Assembly (NCBI GenBank): GCA_032622095.1
Contig: CP136068.1
Location: forward strand, 124,869,989-124,933,988
DNA: 64,000 nt
Origin: Siphonodentalium dalli
Lineage: Eukaryota; Mollusca; Scaphopoda; Gadilida; Siphonodentaliidae
Direction of reading: 5' to 3'
Shown here: one piece after another, positions 43,824 through 55,500 of the stretch
Layout of the letters: the number at the start of each line of letters is the position of its first letter
Numbering within the stretch: position 1 is the stretch's first letter
Translations under genes and position numbers: made by a program
Notes under the pieces: generated by a model
What the model saw: the letters and a program-made list of their open reading frames with translations, nothing else
Databases searched by the model: none
Told to the model about the DNA's origin: nothing

Positions 43824-44092
43824 TAATGACAATATTGGAGATAGTCCCATATTGGACTGTTTTATAAACTGAGTTTTAGGTCCATATAGAGCGTATATTG
43901 TGATTAAATAATACCAATAGGGGCTTATATAGCTCATTAAAATAAGACCGTTACGTGCTTATTTTTATGGAAACCATACATGTACTCCCATAGTGTACGT
44001 TTATCTCCACACAGAGCCTATATTGATATGAGCTTATTTCGCTCATTAAAATAAGCCGGGAGTGTGGCTATTTTCACGAGAACAGGCTGTGA
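43824..44092. mobile_element. Palindromic family, continuation after the MITE
   Basis: Family words run from AATGACAATATTGG through TAGTCCCATATTGGACTGTT, TTTTAGGTCCATATAGAGCG, TATATTGTGATTAAATAATA and GCTCATTAAAATAAGACCGT. A second end follows at 44035-44092 (TTCGCTCATTAAAATAAGCC, TTTTCACGAGAACAGGCTG). Confidence 0.75.
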
Positions 44093-44480
44093 AGTAGCAT
44101 ATACATGTACTATACATTCCTTTTTCATATACATATGTTGTACTTCCGTATATATTCATATTAAAATATTCTTCATATTTCATACAGAATACTATATCAT
44201 TATGTCCATGCAGTGTATCACAACTACAATTTACCATATCTTATCCTAATTTAATTAAAGGTTTAAACCAAAACATAGTTCGTACTTTAATTGGGTCGGG
44301 TTGTTCCGGGTCGCTTGGTGTCGGTTGTGCCTGGGGCGGATGGTCCCGTTCCTGTATATACAACTATATACATGTGTATATAGTACATCTGACTACAGAC
44401 CGAATCGGGACCACAGGGACAACTCGCGCGGGCGTATGTTAGGGTGGGTTGTCCAGATTTTCCGGGGCTGGTTGTCTCAC
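44093..44480. other. Intergenic with a small GC-rich patch
   Basis: AT-rich sequence to about 44290, then a G-rich patch (GGGTCGGGTTGTTCCGGGTC) to 44480 containing the inverted words GGTCCCG and CGGGACC. No gene is recognised. Confidence 0.4.
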
Positions 44481-44880
44481 GTTTTTATTAGCTCGTCTCA
44501 GGTGGAGCTATTGTCATCACTCTTCGTCCGTCGTCCGTCCATCGTCCGTCCGTCCGTCCATCCGTCCGTCTACAATTCTTTGAACATCTTCTCCTCTGGA
44601 ACCATGAAACCGATTGGGTTCATATTTGGTGTGTATGTTTCCTAGGTGACTCTCATTCAGATTTGTTGAAATGAGGACACTGGGTCAAATGGTTGCGAAG
44701 CCAGTGCCATAACTCTTTGCCACCATAGTAATTCTTACAACGACTTCTCAAAATTCATTGGGCCGAATGGGTTCGTATTTGATACAAAGGGTCCTTGGGG
44801 GACTGTTATTCAGATTTGTTCAAATGAGGTCACTGGATCGAATGTGGGCGGAGCCAGTGACGTAACTCAAAAAAAATAAT
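44481..44880. repeat. Dispersed repeat with (CGTC)n tract
   Basis: It starts TTAGCTCGTCTCAGGTGGAG, then a CGTCCGTCCGTC tract (44526-44573), then ATTCAGATTTGTTGAAATGA and a second ATTCAGATTTGTTCAAATGA about 170 bp on. Related phrases (CTAGGTGACTCACAATCAGA) recur at 45940-46140. This is typical of invertebrate dispersed retroposon-like repeats. No coding sequence is seen. Confidence 0.55.
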
Positions 44881-45275
44881 TAATTAAGATTTTTTGAATT
44901 TTCACCTTGCTCAATTTAACAAACAAAAAAATTTGTTTTTAAACATTTTATAAAATTTGAAAAAAGTGACACCATTATAACATCTGCAGAGTTATGAAAC
45001 TTTAATCTTTAATGAAATTACAGAAATATTCCATTACCCATCCCCCATCCCATATGGCCCAGACCCACCCACCCTGCAGTGGCCTGCACCCAACCAACAT
45101 CCCTTCCAACGGATATCATCTCCAGCTTCCAACTTTAATACCTGTTCTATTAAAGTTGCAGATATATCTTTGTGGATAGACAGAGAGAGACACATGTCAT
45201 TAATCTAGATTACAATAAAATGTCACCTGGCAGCTTGTGTAAACATTACTGCTAGCAATTTTAAACAAACTGCCT

Positions 45276-45704
45276 GAATTTAGTGTCTGACATTTGCATA
45301 ATGAGGTCCCCAGATGGTCAATTTAGTGTTGCAACCCTGTACAGCAGGCTAGCATCACCAAATACACCCTCCATGGACCTAATTCTGCTTAGGCATCATC
45401 TTCTGGGAAGTATCTTAAGTATCAAATTGAAATTTTGTTTTAGTTACTTTTTTACTTTTTCCCTTCTGTTCAGTTTCTATGCCCCCCCCCCAATTTGCAG
45501 AAGATAAAATGCATAATTGAGGTACTCAATGGGTGTGCATTACAAACTTCAACTTTAGAACTTAAATCTGTTCCTATATAGGTTTCCCATGGCTGGTGAG
45601 GCCTAATCAGACTGAGGATGAATCTGGTGATGCTAGCACACCTTGCGGAATATTGTCATTAAATTCACCATTTGGGGACCTCATTCTGCAAATGTCTGAC
45701 ACAC
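45276..45704. mobile_element. ~430-bp MITE with GTGTCTGACATTTGC ends
   Basis: The left end GTGTCTGACATTTGCATAAT, with GAGGTCCCC and ATGGTCAATTTA, is mirrored on the right by TAAATTCACCATTTGGGGAC, CTCATTCTGCAAATGTC and TGACACAC. An inner pair, GCTAGCATCACC and GGTGATGCTAGC, extends the symmetry. A C run (45484-45492) lies inside. A shorter relative is at 46137-46245. No transposase. Confidence 0.65.
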
Positions 45705-46345
45705 TATATGCAGACATGGCTGGCATATTATTTTCTTAACCACCGCTTATCCAGATGAAATCATACCCTGATTTTTCAAAGAAACATTGGGGGGGGTATA
45801 TTGGATTGAATTTGTCTTATGTCTGTCAGGCGGTCCTTCCACTCGTCTGTCTGTTGGGATGTCTATCCATCCGTCTATCAACAATTGTTTTCTTCTCCAT
45901 ATTAAAGACCAAATATGTTTATATATTTCAGTGTGCATGTTCCCTAGGTGACTCACAATCAGATTTGTTCAAATAAGTTCATCATATCAAATAGGTGCGA
46001 AGCTAGGGCCATAACTGTTTCCCTCCATAGTAAATCTTAAAATTTCTTCTCAAGAACCATTGAGCCTATATTAGCTTATATTTGGTATGGATGGGCCTTG
46101 GGTGACCGGGTTCAGATTTGTTCAAATTGGGTCATTTTAGGAAATGAGGTCCCCATATGGTGAATTCGTTGAGGCTTTTCCACCTTGGGGAATAGTGTCA
46201 TTAAATTCACCTTTTGTGGACCTCATTCTGCAAAGATCAGACATACTAAATACAGACTTGGCTGTTCCAATATTATTTTCTTAACCACGTACCACTTATC
46301 CAGGTGAAATCATACCCTATTGGATATTGGGGGGGGGGGGGGTAT
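45705..46345. repeat. Dispersed repeat pair and truncated MITE relative
   Basis: TTTTCTTAACCACCGCTTAT and CCAGATGAAATCATACCCT (45732-45770) recur near 46271-46318. In both places they directly follow a MITE right end (CTCATTCTGCAAA) and are followed by a G run. Between them is a second copy of the ATTCAGATTTGTTCAAAT repeat. The layout shows a ~540-bp direct duplication of MITE end plus flank. Confidence 0.6.
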
Positions 46346-46955
46346 ATTGACATTACTAGATGAATGGATCTCATAGATGGGGATTCACATTTGTTCTAAT
46401 AGGGGCAGAGATAAGAGATTTAACTCTCCTATATCCTTGTACTAGTTGTAAAATTCAACCTAAGAGGGGTGTGCAAAATGATTTCTGTGAATTTAGTACT
46501 GTGGTATGGTTGTCTTCTGTAAAATGTAAGAGGTTGGAGATTTGTCAGTGGTGTGCAATTAGAAATTTCAAGTTGAAGAGCCCTGCTCATCGGAGAACCT
46601 CCATCTATGTCCATGTTTAGAACTACTTGTCTTAAGTGATATTGTCACGTACTGACTCTTGTAGTCTTCAGAGTCCCATTCTTCTCAGTCTTTACAGTCT
46701 GGTGAGCGACCCACAGTCATTGACTGTCTTGTTAAATATTTGTTGTCATCTTCACATTTTTTGTTTATTTATTCTTGGAAATGTAATTTTCATATTTTAA
46801 GACACTACTATATTACACGATTTGATATCCCAATATATTATTATCTTAAATTATTTGCCATCGTTTTGTCGACGTAATCGGTAGTATACGGATGGCGACG
46901 AGGTCGGTATTTGAGATTGGACACCTGAGAACTATCTGAATATGAACACCAAGTA
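46346..46955. other. Intergenic, no gene recognised
   Basis: No exon, RNA gene or strong repeat is evident. An 86-codon open frame at 46360-46620 has no recognisable motif and an overlapping open frame on the other strand. Confidence 0.4.
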
Positions 46956-47090
46956 ACAGTCTGTTTATGTGAAACTGAGCTTATTTTAAAATTGCGCGAA
47001 ATAAGCTCATGTTGGCAATATTTGAAAACTTAAATAAGCTCTATATGGGCCTAAACGAATAGCGTACAGGAAGGTAACACCCTGATTGTA
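46956..47090. mobile_element. Palindromic family, partial copy at the array's left edge
   Basis: The words AACAGTCTGTTTATGTGAAA, GAGCTTATTTTAAAATTGCG, CGAAATAAGCTCATGTTGGC and AAATAAGCTCTATATGGGCC identify the family. The copy ends about 47065, and the 1353-bp array begins at 47091. Confidence 0.7.
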
Positions 47091-47092
47091 TA

Positions 47093-47543
47093 GGTTACAC
47101 TGGTGTAAATAAGGTTCCGAGTGACATCTGGCGGATGCGGGAGGAATATATAGGAGAGAATAAAATAGACACTGGGCCCTGATTGGTCAATAGCCTTGTG
47201 TGGTTTTCACATAAAAAAATCGTCACACCTCTTCCCTATGATTTCCCATAGCTAAAATAACCATTGGCACAGGAATTAACCCTTTGTAGTGAAGTTTGAA
47301 TTTTTTGGTGTGGTCTAAAATATGACTGTATTTTTTTATGCGGTTCTGACACTAGTTACGAAAACATAAGATTTAAAGGCGAATTCCCTGCTAGACAGAC
47401 ATGATTTTTTTGTGTAAAAAGTTTCCCAAAATGTCAATTTTTCAGATTTAAAGAAAATTTTGGACCCAACATTTATATTGCCAACACTATACGCTAAAAC
47501 GTTAGCACTGAGGCCTATGGAAAACATTTACACCAGTGTAACC
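47093..47543. mobile_element. 451-bp TIR element, first copy in array
   Basis: It has 18-bp perfect inverted ends (GGTTACACTGGTGTAAAT), flanked by TA on both sides in every copy: CTTTA and TAAAG inside the array, TATA and TATA at its outer edges. Length and lack of coding capacity fit a MITE with a TA target duplication. The interior includes CGGATGCGGGAGGAATATAT and GGGCCCTGATTGGTCAATAG. Confidence 0.8.
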
Positions 47544-50500
47544 TAAAGGGAAAAAATAGCTTTTTATCATTTTTGATTCCTGGGAGTCACTTTAAAGCAT
47601 TTTAATGCATTTTACAGAGCCTGGTCTTTCAGTCCAATGAATATCTCATGCTTGATGTGGCTATTCTTGCTGCTGATGCCTTCTTTCACTTACATCAGCC
47701 AAAAAAATAGTAAGATTTTTCATAAAAAATGCCAATTTTTCAAGGTATTTTCAAAAAATTTCAAGGTGGTAATAGTCACATGATAATGCAAATGACCCAT
47801 AACATGGGCATGTCAACGACACATATATCAATTGTTATAAGAACCTAATTTAACAAGTATTTTGGATTTTATAGCCAGTGATATACAGATATATATCATA
47901 AAAGTGTGTCATTTCCACTGGTGGGTATGGTCATTTGAAAGTTAATAGCACTAAAACTTGGACACATTTAAGAAAATGCTCCAGCAATTCAAAGAGAGCA
48001 TATCTTTATTCAACTAATTCAATATACACCCACATCCAGTTATCTTGGATCACCCTTGCAGACCTGAAAATGTCATATTTTATTCTTCAATGTGCTGATA
48101 AAGTCATGCGCTTGATGCTCAGCTGATCAGATCTGGACTCAATGACCTCACATCACCAGAAGTTCTCTCATGGAAAGAATATTGAACAGTCTTCCATAGC
48201 TGATCCAAGTTTGCAACACCAGACCCCTAAAACTGAGTGAAAATGGGGCCTGAACATGACTGGTGGTGGAAAATTGTGCTTTTTTGATGAATAATTTGTT
48301 AAAGGAGGTGGGGTTAAATTGTGTGTGATAAATAAAGAACCACAGAAGTGATATTGTTTTTGAACACATTTTTTCGATTGATGGGCAATTCTGAAGAATT
48401 GTAGGGAGTTACAATTATTCCGCGAAAAAGCGGGCTATCGCTTTAGGTTACACTGGTGTAAATAAGGTTCCGAGTGACATCTGGCGGATGCGGGAGGAAT
48501 ATATAGGAGAGAATAAAATAGACACTGGGCCCTGATTGGTCAATAGCCTTGTGTGGTTTTCACATAAAAAAATCGTCACACCTCTTCCCTATGATTTCCC
48601 ATAGCTAAAATAACCATTGGCACAGGAATTAACCCTTTGTAGTGAAGTTTGAATTTTTTGGTGTGGTCTAAAATATGACTGTATTTTTTTATGCGATTCT
48701 GACACTAGTTACGAAAACATAAGATTTAAAGGCGAATTCCCTGCTAGACAGACATGATTTTTTTGTGTAAAAAGTTTCCCAAAATGTCAATTTTTCAGAT
48801 TTAAAGAAAATTTTGGACCCAACATTTATATTGCCAACACTATACGCTAAAACGTTAGCACTGAGGCCTATGGAAAACATTTACACCAGTGTAACCTAAA
48901 GGGAAAAAATAGCTTTTTATCATTTTTGATTCCTGGGAGTCACTTTAAAGCATTTTAATGCATTTTACAGAGCCTGGTCTTTCAGTCCAATGAATATCTC
49001 ATGCTTGATGTGGCTATTCTTGCTGCTGATGCCTTCTTTCACTTACATCAGCCAAAAAAATAGTAAGATTTTTCATAAAAAATGCCAATTTTTCAAGGTA
49101 TTTTCAAAAAATTTCAAGGTGGTAATAGTCACATGATAATGCAAATGACCCATAACATGGGCATGTCAACGACACATATATCAATTGTTATAAGAACCTA
49201 ATTTAACAAGTATTTTGGATTTTATAGCCAGTGATATACAGATATATATCATAAAAGTGTGTCATTTCCACTGGTGGGTATGGTCATTTGAAGGTTAATA
49301 GCACTAAAACTTGGACACATTTAAGAAAATGCTCCAGCAATTCAAAGAGAGCATATCTTTATTCAACTAATTCAATATACACCCACATCCAGTTATCTTG
49401 GATCACCCTTGCAGACCTGAAAATGTCATATTTTATTCTTCAATGTGCTGATAAAGTCATGCGCTTGATGCTCAGCTGATCAGATCTGGACTCAATGACC
49501 TCACATCACCAGAAGTTCTCTCATGGAAAGAATATTGAACAGTCTTCCATAGCTGATCCAAGTTTGCAACATCAGACCCCTAAAACTGAGTGAAAATGGG
49601 GCCTGAACATGACTGGTGGTGGAAAATTGTGCTTTTTTGATGAATAATTTGTTAAAGGAGGTGGGGTTAAATTGTGTGTGATAAATAAAGAACCACAGAA
49701 GTGATATTGTTTTTGAACACATTTTTTCGATTGATGGGCAATTCTGAAGAATTGTAGGGAGTTACAATTATTCCGCGAAAAAGCGGGCTATCGCTTTAGG
49801 TTACACTGGTGTAAATAAGGTTCCGAGTGACATCTGGCGGATGCGGGAGGAATATATAGGAGAGAATAAAATAGACACTGGGCCCTGATTGGTCAATAGC
49901 CTTGTGTGGTTTTCACATAAAAAAATCGTCACACCTCTTCCCTATGATTTCCCATAGCTAAAATAACCATTGGCACAGGAATTAACCCTTTGTAGTGAAG
50001 TTTGAATTTTTTGGTGTGGTCTAAAATATGACTGTATTTTTTTATGCGGTTCTGACACTAGTTACGAAAACATAAGATTTAAAGGCGAATTCCCTGCTAG
50101 ACAGACATGATTTTTTTGTGTAAAAAGTTTCCCAAAATGTCAATTTTTCAGATTTAAAGAAAATTTTGGACCCAACATTTATATTGCCAACACTATACGC
50201 TAAAACGTTAGCACTGAGGCCTATGGAAAACATTTACACCAGTGTAACCTAAAGGGAAAAAATAGCTTTTTATCATTTTTGATTCCTGGGAGTCACTTTA
50301 AAGCATTTTAATGCATTTTACAGAGCCTGGTCTTTCAGTCCAATGAATATCTCATGCTTGATGTGGCTATTCTTGCTGCTGATGCCTTCTTTCACTTACA
50401 TCAGCCAAAAAAATAGTAAGATTTTTCATAAAAAATGCCAATTTTTCAAGGTATTTTCAAAAAATTTCAAGGTGGTAATAGTCACATGATAATGCAAATG

Positions 50501-52496
50501 ACCCATAACATGGGCATGTCAACGACACATATATCAATTGTTATAAGAACCTAATTTAACAAGTATTTTGGATTTTATAGCCAGTGATATACAGATATAT
50601 ATCATAAAAGTGTGTCATTTCCACTGGTGGGTATGGTCATTTGAAGGTTAATAGCACTAAAACTTGGACACATTTAAGAAAATGCTCCAGCAATTCAAAG
50701 AGAGCATATCTTTATTCAACTAATTCAATATACACCCACATCCAGTTATCTTGGATCACCCTTGCAGACCTGAAAATGTCATATTTTATTCTTCAATGTG
50801 CTGATAAAGTCATGCGCTTGATGCTCAGCTGATCAGATCTGGACTCAATGACCTCACATCACCAGAAGTTCTCTCATGGAAAGAATATTGAACAGTCTTC
50901 CATAGCTGATCCAAGTTTGCAACACCAGACCCCTAAAACTGAGTGAAAATGGGGCCTGAACATGACTGGTGGTGGAAAATTGTGCTTTTTTTATGAATAA
51001 TTTGTTAAAGGAGGTGGGGTTAAATTGTGTGTGATAAATAAAGAACCACAGAAGTGATATTGTTTTTGAACACATTTTTTCGATTGATGGGCAATTCTGA
51101 AGAATTGTAGGGAGTTACAATTATTCCGCGAAAAAGCGGGCTATCGCTTTAGGTTACACTGGTGTAAATAAGGTTCCGAGTGACATCTGGCGGATGCGGG
51201 AGGAATATATAGGAGAGAATAAAATAGACACTGGGCCCTGATTGGTCAATAGCCTTGTGTGGTTTTCACATAAAAAAATCGTCACACCTCTTCCCTATGA
51301 TTTCCCATAGCTAAAATAACCATTGGCACAGGAATTAACCCTTTGTAGTGAAGTTTGAATTTTTTGGTGTGGTCTAAAATATGACTGTATTTTTTTATGC
51401 GGTTCTGACACTAGTTACGAAAACATAAGATTTAAAGGCGAATTCCCTGCTAGACAGACATGATTTTTTTGTGTAAAAAGTTTCCCAAAATGTCAATTTT
51501 TCAGATTTAAAGAAAATTTTGGACCCAACATTTATATTGCCAACACTATACGCTAAAACGTTAGCACTGAGGCCTATGGAAAACATTTACACCAGTGTAA
51601 CCTAAAGGGAAAAAATAGCTTTTTATCATTTTTGATTCCTGGGAGTCACTTTAAAGCATTTTAATGCATTTTACAGAGCCTGGTCTTTCAGTCCAATGAA
51701 TATCTCATGCTTGATGTGGCTATTCTTGCTGCTGATGCCTTCTTTCACTTACATCAGCCAAAAAAATAGTAAGATTTTTCATAAAAAATGCCAATTTTTC
51801 AAGGTATTTTCAAAAATTTTCAAGGTGGTAATAGTCACATGATAATGCAAATGACCCATAACATGGGCATGTCAACGACACATATATCAATTGTTATAAG
51901 AACCTAATTTAACAAGTATTTTGGATTTTATAGCCAGTGATATACAGATATATATCATAAAAGTGTGTCATTTCCACTGGTGGGTATGGTCATTTGAAGG
52001 TTAATAGCACTAAAACTTGGACACATTTAAGAAAATGCTCCAGCAATTCAAAGAGAGCATATCTTTATTCAACTAATTCAATATACACCCACATCCAGTT
52101 ATCTTGGATCACCCTTGCAGACCTGAAAATGTCATATTTTATTCTTCAATGTGCTGATAAAGTCATGCGCTTGATGCTCAGCTGATCAGATCTGGACTCA
52201 ATGACCTCACATCACCAGAAGTTCTCTCATGGAAAGAATATTGAACAGTCTTCCATAGCTGATCCAAGTTTGCAACACCAGACCCCTAAAACTGAGTGAA
52301 AATGGGGCCTGAACATGACTGGTGGTGGAAAATTGTGCTTTTTTGATGAATAATTTGTTAAAGGAGGTGGGGTTAAATTGTGTGTGATAAATAAAGAACC
52401 ACAGAAGTGATATTGTTTTTGAACACATTTTTTCGATTGATGGGCAATTCTGAAGAATTGTAGGGAGTTACAATTATTCCGCGAAAAAGCGGGCTA

Positions 52497-52510
52497 TCGC
52501 TTAAAGGGAA
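52497..52510. other. Empty site: array unit lacking the 451-bp element
   Basis: Here the spacer end GGGCTATCGC joins TTAAAGGGAAAA directly. Filled units read CGCTTTA, the element, then TAAAGGG. The missing length is 454 bp: the 451-bp element, one TA, and one T. This is the structure expected of a TA-duplicating transposon site before insertion or after near-precise excision. Confidence 0.85.
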
Positions 52511-55500
52511 AAAATAGCTTTTTATCATTTTTGATTCCTGGGAGTCACTTTAAAGCATTTTAATGCATTTTACAGAGCCTGGTCTTTCAGTCCAATGAAT
52601 ATCTCATGCTTGATGTGGCTATTCTTGCTGCTGATGCCTTCTTTCACTTACATCAGCCAAAAAAATAGTAAGATTTTTCATAAAAAATGCCAATTTTTCA
52701 AGGTATTTTCAAAAAATTTCAAGGTGGTAATAGTCACATGATAATGCAAATGACCCATAACATGGGCATGTCAACGACACATATATCAATTGTTATAAGA
52801 ACCTAATTTAACAAGTATTTTGGATTTTATAGCCAGTGATATACAGATATATATCATAAAAGTGTGTCATTTCCACTGGTGGGTATGGTCATTTGAAGGT
52901 TAATAGCACTAAAACTTGGACACATTTAAGAAAATGCTCCAGCAATTCAAAGAGAGCATATCTTTATTCAACTAATTCAATATACACCCACATCCAGTTA
53001 TCTTGGATCACCCTTGCAGACCTGAAAATGTCATATTTTATTCTTCAATGTGCTGATAAAGTCATGCGCTTGATGCTCAGCTGATCAGATCTGGACTCAA
53101 TGACCTCACATCACCAGAAGTTCTCTCATGGAAAGAATATTGAACAGTCTTCCATAGCTGATCCAAGTTTGCAACACCAGACCCCTAAAACTGAGTGAAA
53201 ATGGGGCCTGAACATGACTGGTGGTGGAAAATTGTGCTTTTTTGATGAATAATTTGTTAAAGGAGGTGGGGTTAAATTGTGTGTGATAAATAAAGAACCA
53301 CAGAAGTGATATTGTTTTTGAACACATTTTTTCGATTGATGGGCAATTCTGAAGAATTGTAGGGAGTTACAATTATTCCGCGAAAAAGCGGGCTATCGCT
53401 TTAGGTTACACTGTGTAAATAAGGTTCCGAGTGACATCTGGCGGATGCGGGAGGAATATATAGGAGAGAATAAAATAGACACTGGACCCTGATTGGTCAA
53501 TAGCCTTGTGTGGTTTTCACATAAAAAAATCGTCACACCTCTTCCCTATGATTTCCCATAGCTAAAATAACCATTGGCACAGGAATTAACCCTTTGTAGT
53601 GAAGTTTGAATTTTTTGGTGTGGTCTAAAATATGACTGTATTTTTTTATGCGATTCTGACACTAGTTACGAAAACATAAGATTTAAAGGCGAATTCCCTG
53701 CTAGACAGACATGATTTTTTTGTGTAAAAAGTTTCCCAAAATGTCAATTTTTCAGATTTAAAGAAAATTTTGGACCCAACATTTATATTGCCAACACTAT
53801 ACGCTAAAACGTTAGCACTGAGGCCTATGGAAAACATTTACACCAGTGTAACCTAAAGGGAAAAAATAGCTTTTTATCATTTTTGATTCCTGGGAGTCAC
53901 TTTAAAGCATTTTAATGCATTTTACAGAGCCTGGTCTTTCAGTCCAATGAATATCTCATGCTTGATGTGGCTATTCTTGCTGCTGATGCCTTCTTTCACT
54001 TACATCAGCCAAAAAAATAGTAAGATTTTTCATAAAAAATGCCAATTTTTCAAGGTATTTTCAAAAAATTTCAAGGTGGTAATAGTCACATGATAATGCA
54101 AATGACCCATAACATGGGCATGTCAACGACACATATATCAATTGTTATAAGAACCTAATTTAACAAGTATTTTGGATTTTATAGCCAGTGATATACAGAT
54201 ATATATCATAAAAGTGTGTCATTTCCACTGGTGGGTATGGTCATTTGAAGGTTAATAGCACTAAAACTTGGACACATTTAAGAAAATGCTCCAGCAATTC
54301 AAAGAGAGCATATCTTTATTCAACTAATTCAATATACACCCACATCCAGTTATCTTGGATCACCCTTGCAGACCTGAAAATGTCATATTTTATTCTTCAA
54401 TGTGCTGATAAAGTCATGCGCTTGATGCTCAGCTGATCAGATCTGGACTCAATGACCTCACATCACCAGAAGTTCTCTCATGGAAAGAATATTGAACAGT
54501 CTTCCATAGCTGATCCAAGTTTGCAACACCAGACCCCTAAAACTGAGTGAAAATGGGGCCTGAACATGACTGGTGGTGGAAAATTGTGCTTTTTTGATGA
54601 ATAATTTGTTAAAGGAGGTGGGGTTAAATTGTGTGTGATAAATAAAGAACCACAGAAGTGATATTGTTTTTGAACACATTTTTTCGATTGATGGGCAATT
54701 CTGAAGAATTGTAGGGAGTTACAATTATTCCGCGAAAAAGCGGGCTATCGCTTTAGGTTACACTGGTGTAAATAAGGTTCCGAGTGACATCTGGCGGATG
54801 CGGGAGGAATATATAGGAGAGAATAAAATAGACACTGGGCCCTGATTGGTCAATAGCCTTGTGTGGTTTTCACATAAAAAAATCGTCACACCTCTTCCCT
54901 ATGATTTCCCATAGCTAAAATAACCATTGGCACAGGAATTAACCCTTTGTAGTGAAGTTTGAATTTTTTGGTGTGGTCTAAAATATGACTGTATTTTTTT
55001 ATGCGATTCTGACACTAGTTACGAAAACATAAGATTTAAAGGCGAATTCCCTGCTAGACAGACATGATTTTTTTGTGTAAAAAGTTTCCCAAAATGTCAA
55101 TTTTTCAGATTTAAAGAAAATTTTGGACCCAACATTTATATTGCCAACACTATACGCTAAAACGTTAGCACTGAGGCCTATGGAAAACATTTACACCAGT
55201 GTAACCTAAAGGGAAAAAATAGCTTTTTATCATTTTTGATTCCTGGGAGTCACTTTAAAGCATTTTAATGCATTTTACAGAGCCTGGTCTTTCAGTCCAA
55301 TGAATATCTCATGCTTGATGTGGCTATTCTTGCTGCTGATGCCTTCTTTCACTTACATCAGCCAAAAAAATAGTAAGATTTTTCATAAAAAATGCCAATT
55401 TTTCAAGGTATTTTCAAAAAATTTCAAGGTGGTAATAGTCACATGATAATGCAAATGACCCATAACATGGGCATGTCAACGACACATATATCAATTGTTA

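Noticed and set aside
45283-45507. 74-codon open frame
   Set aside because: It starts inside the left inverted end of a MITE and ends at a C run, so it is an artefact of the element.
52497-52510. TTAA piggyBac-type excision footprint at the empty array unit
   Set aside because: The empty site does contain TTAA, but filled units read CTTTA...TAAAG and not TTAA on both sides. A TA duplication with one extra T explains both states better.
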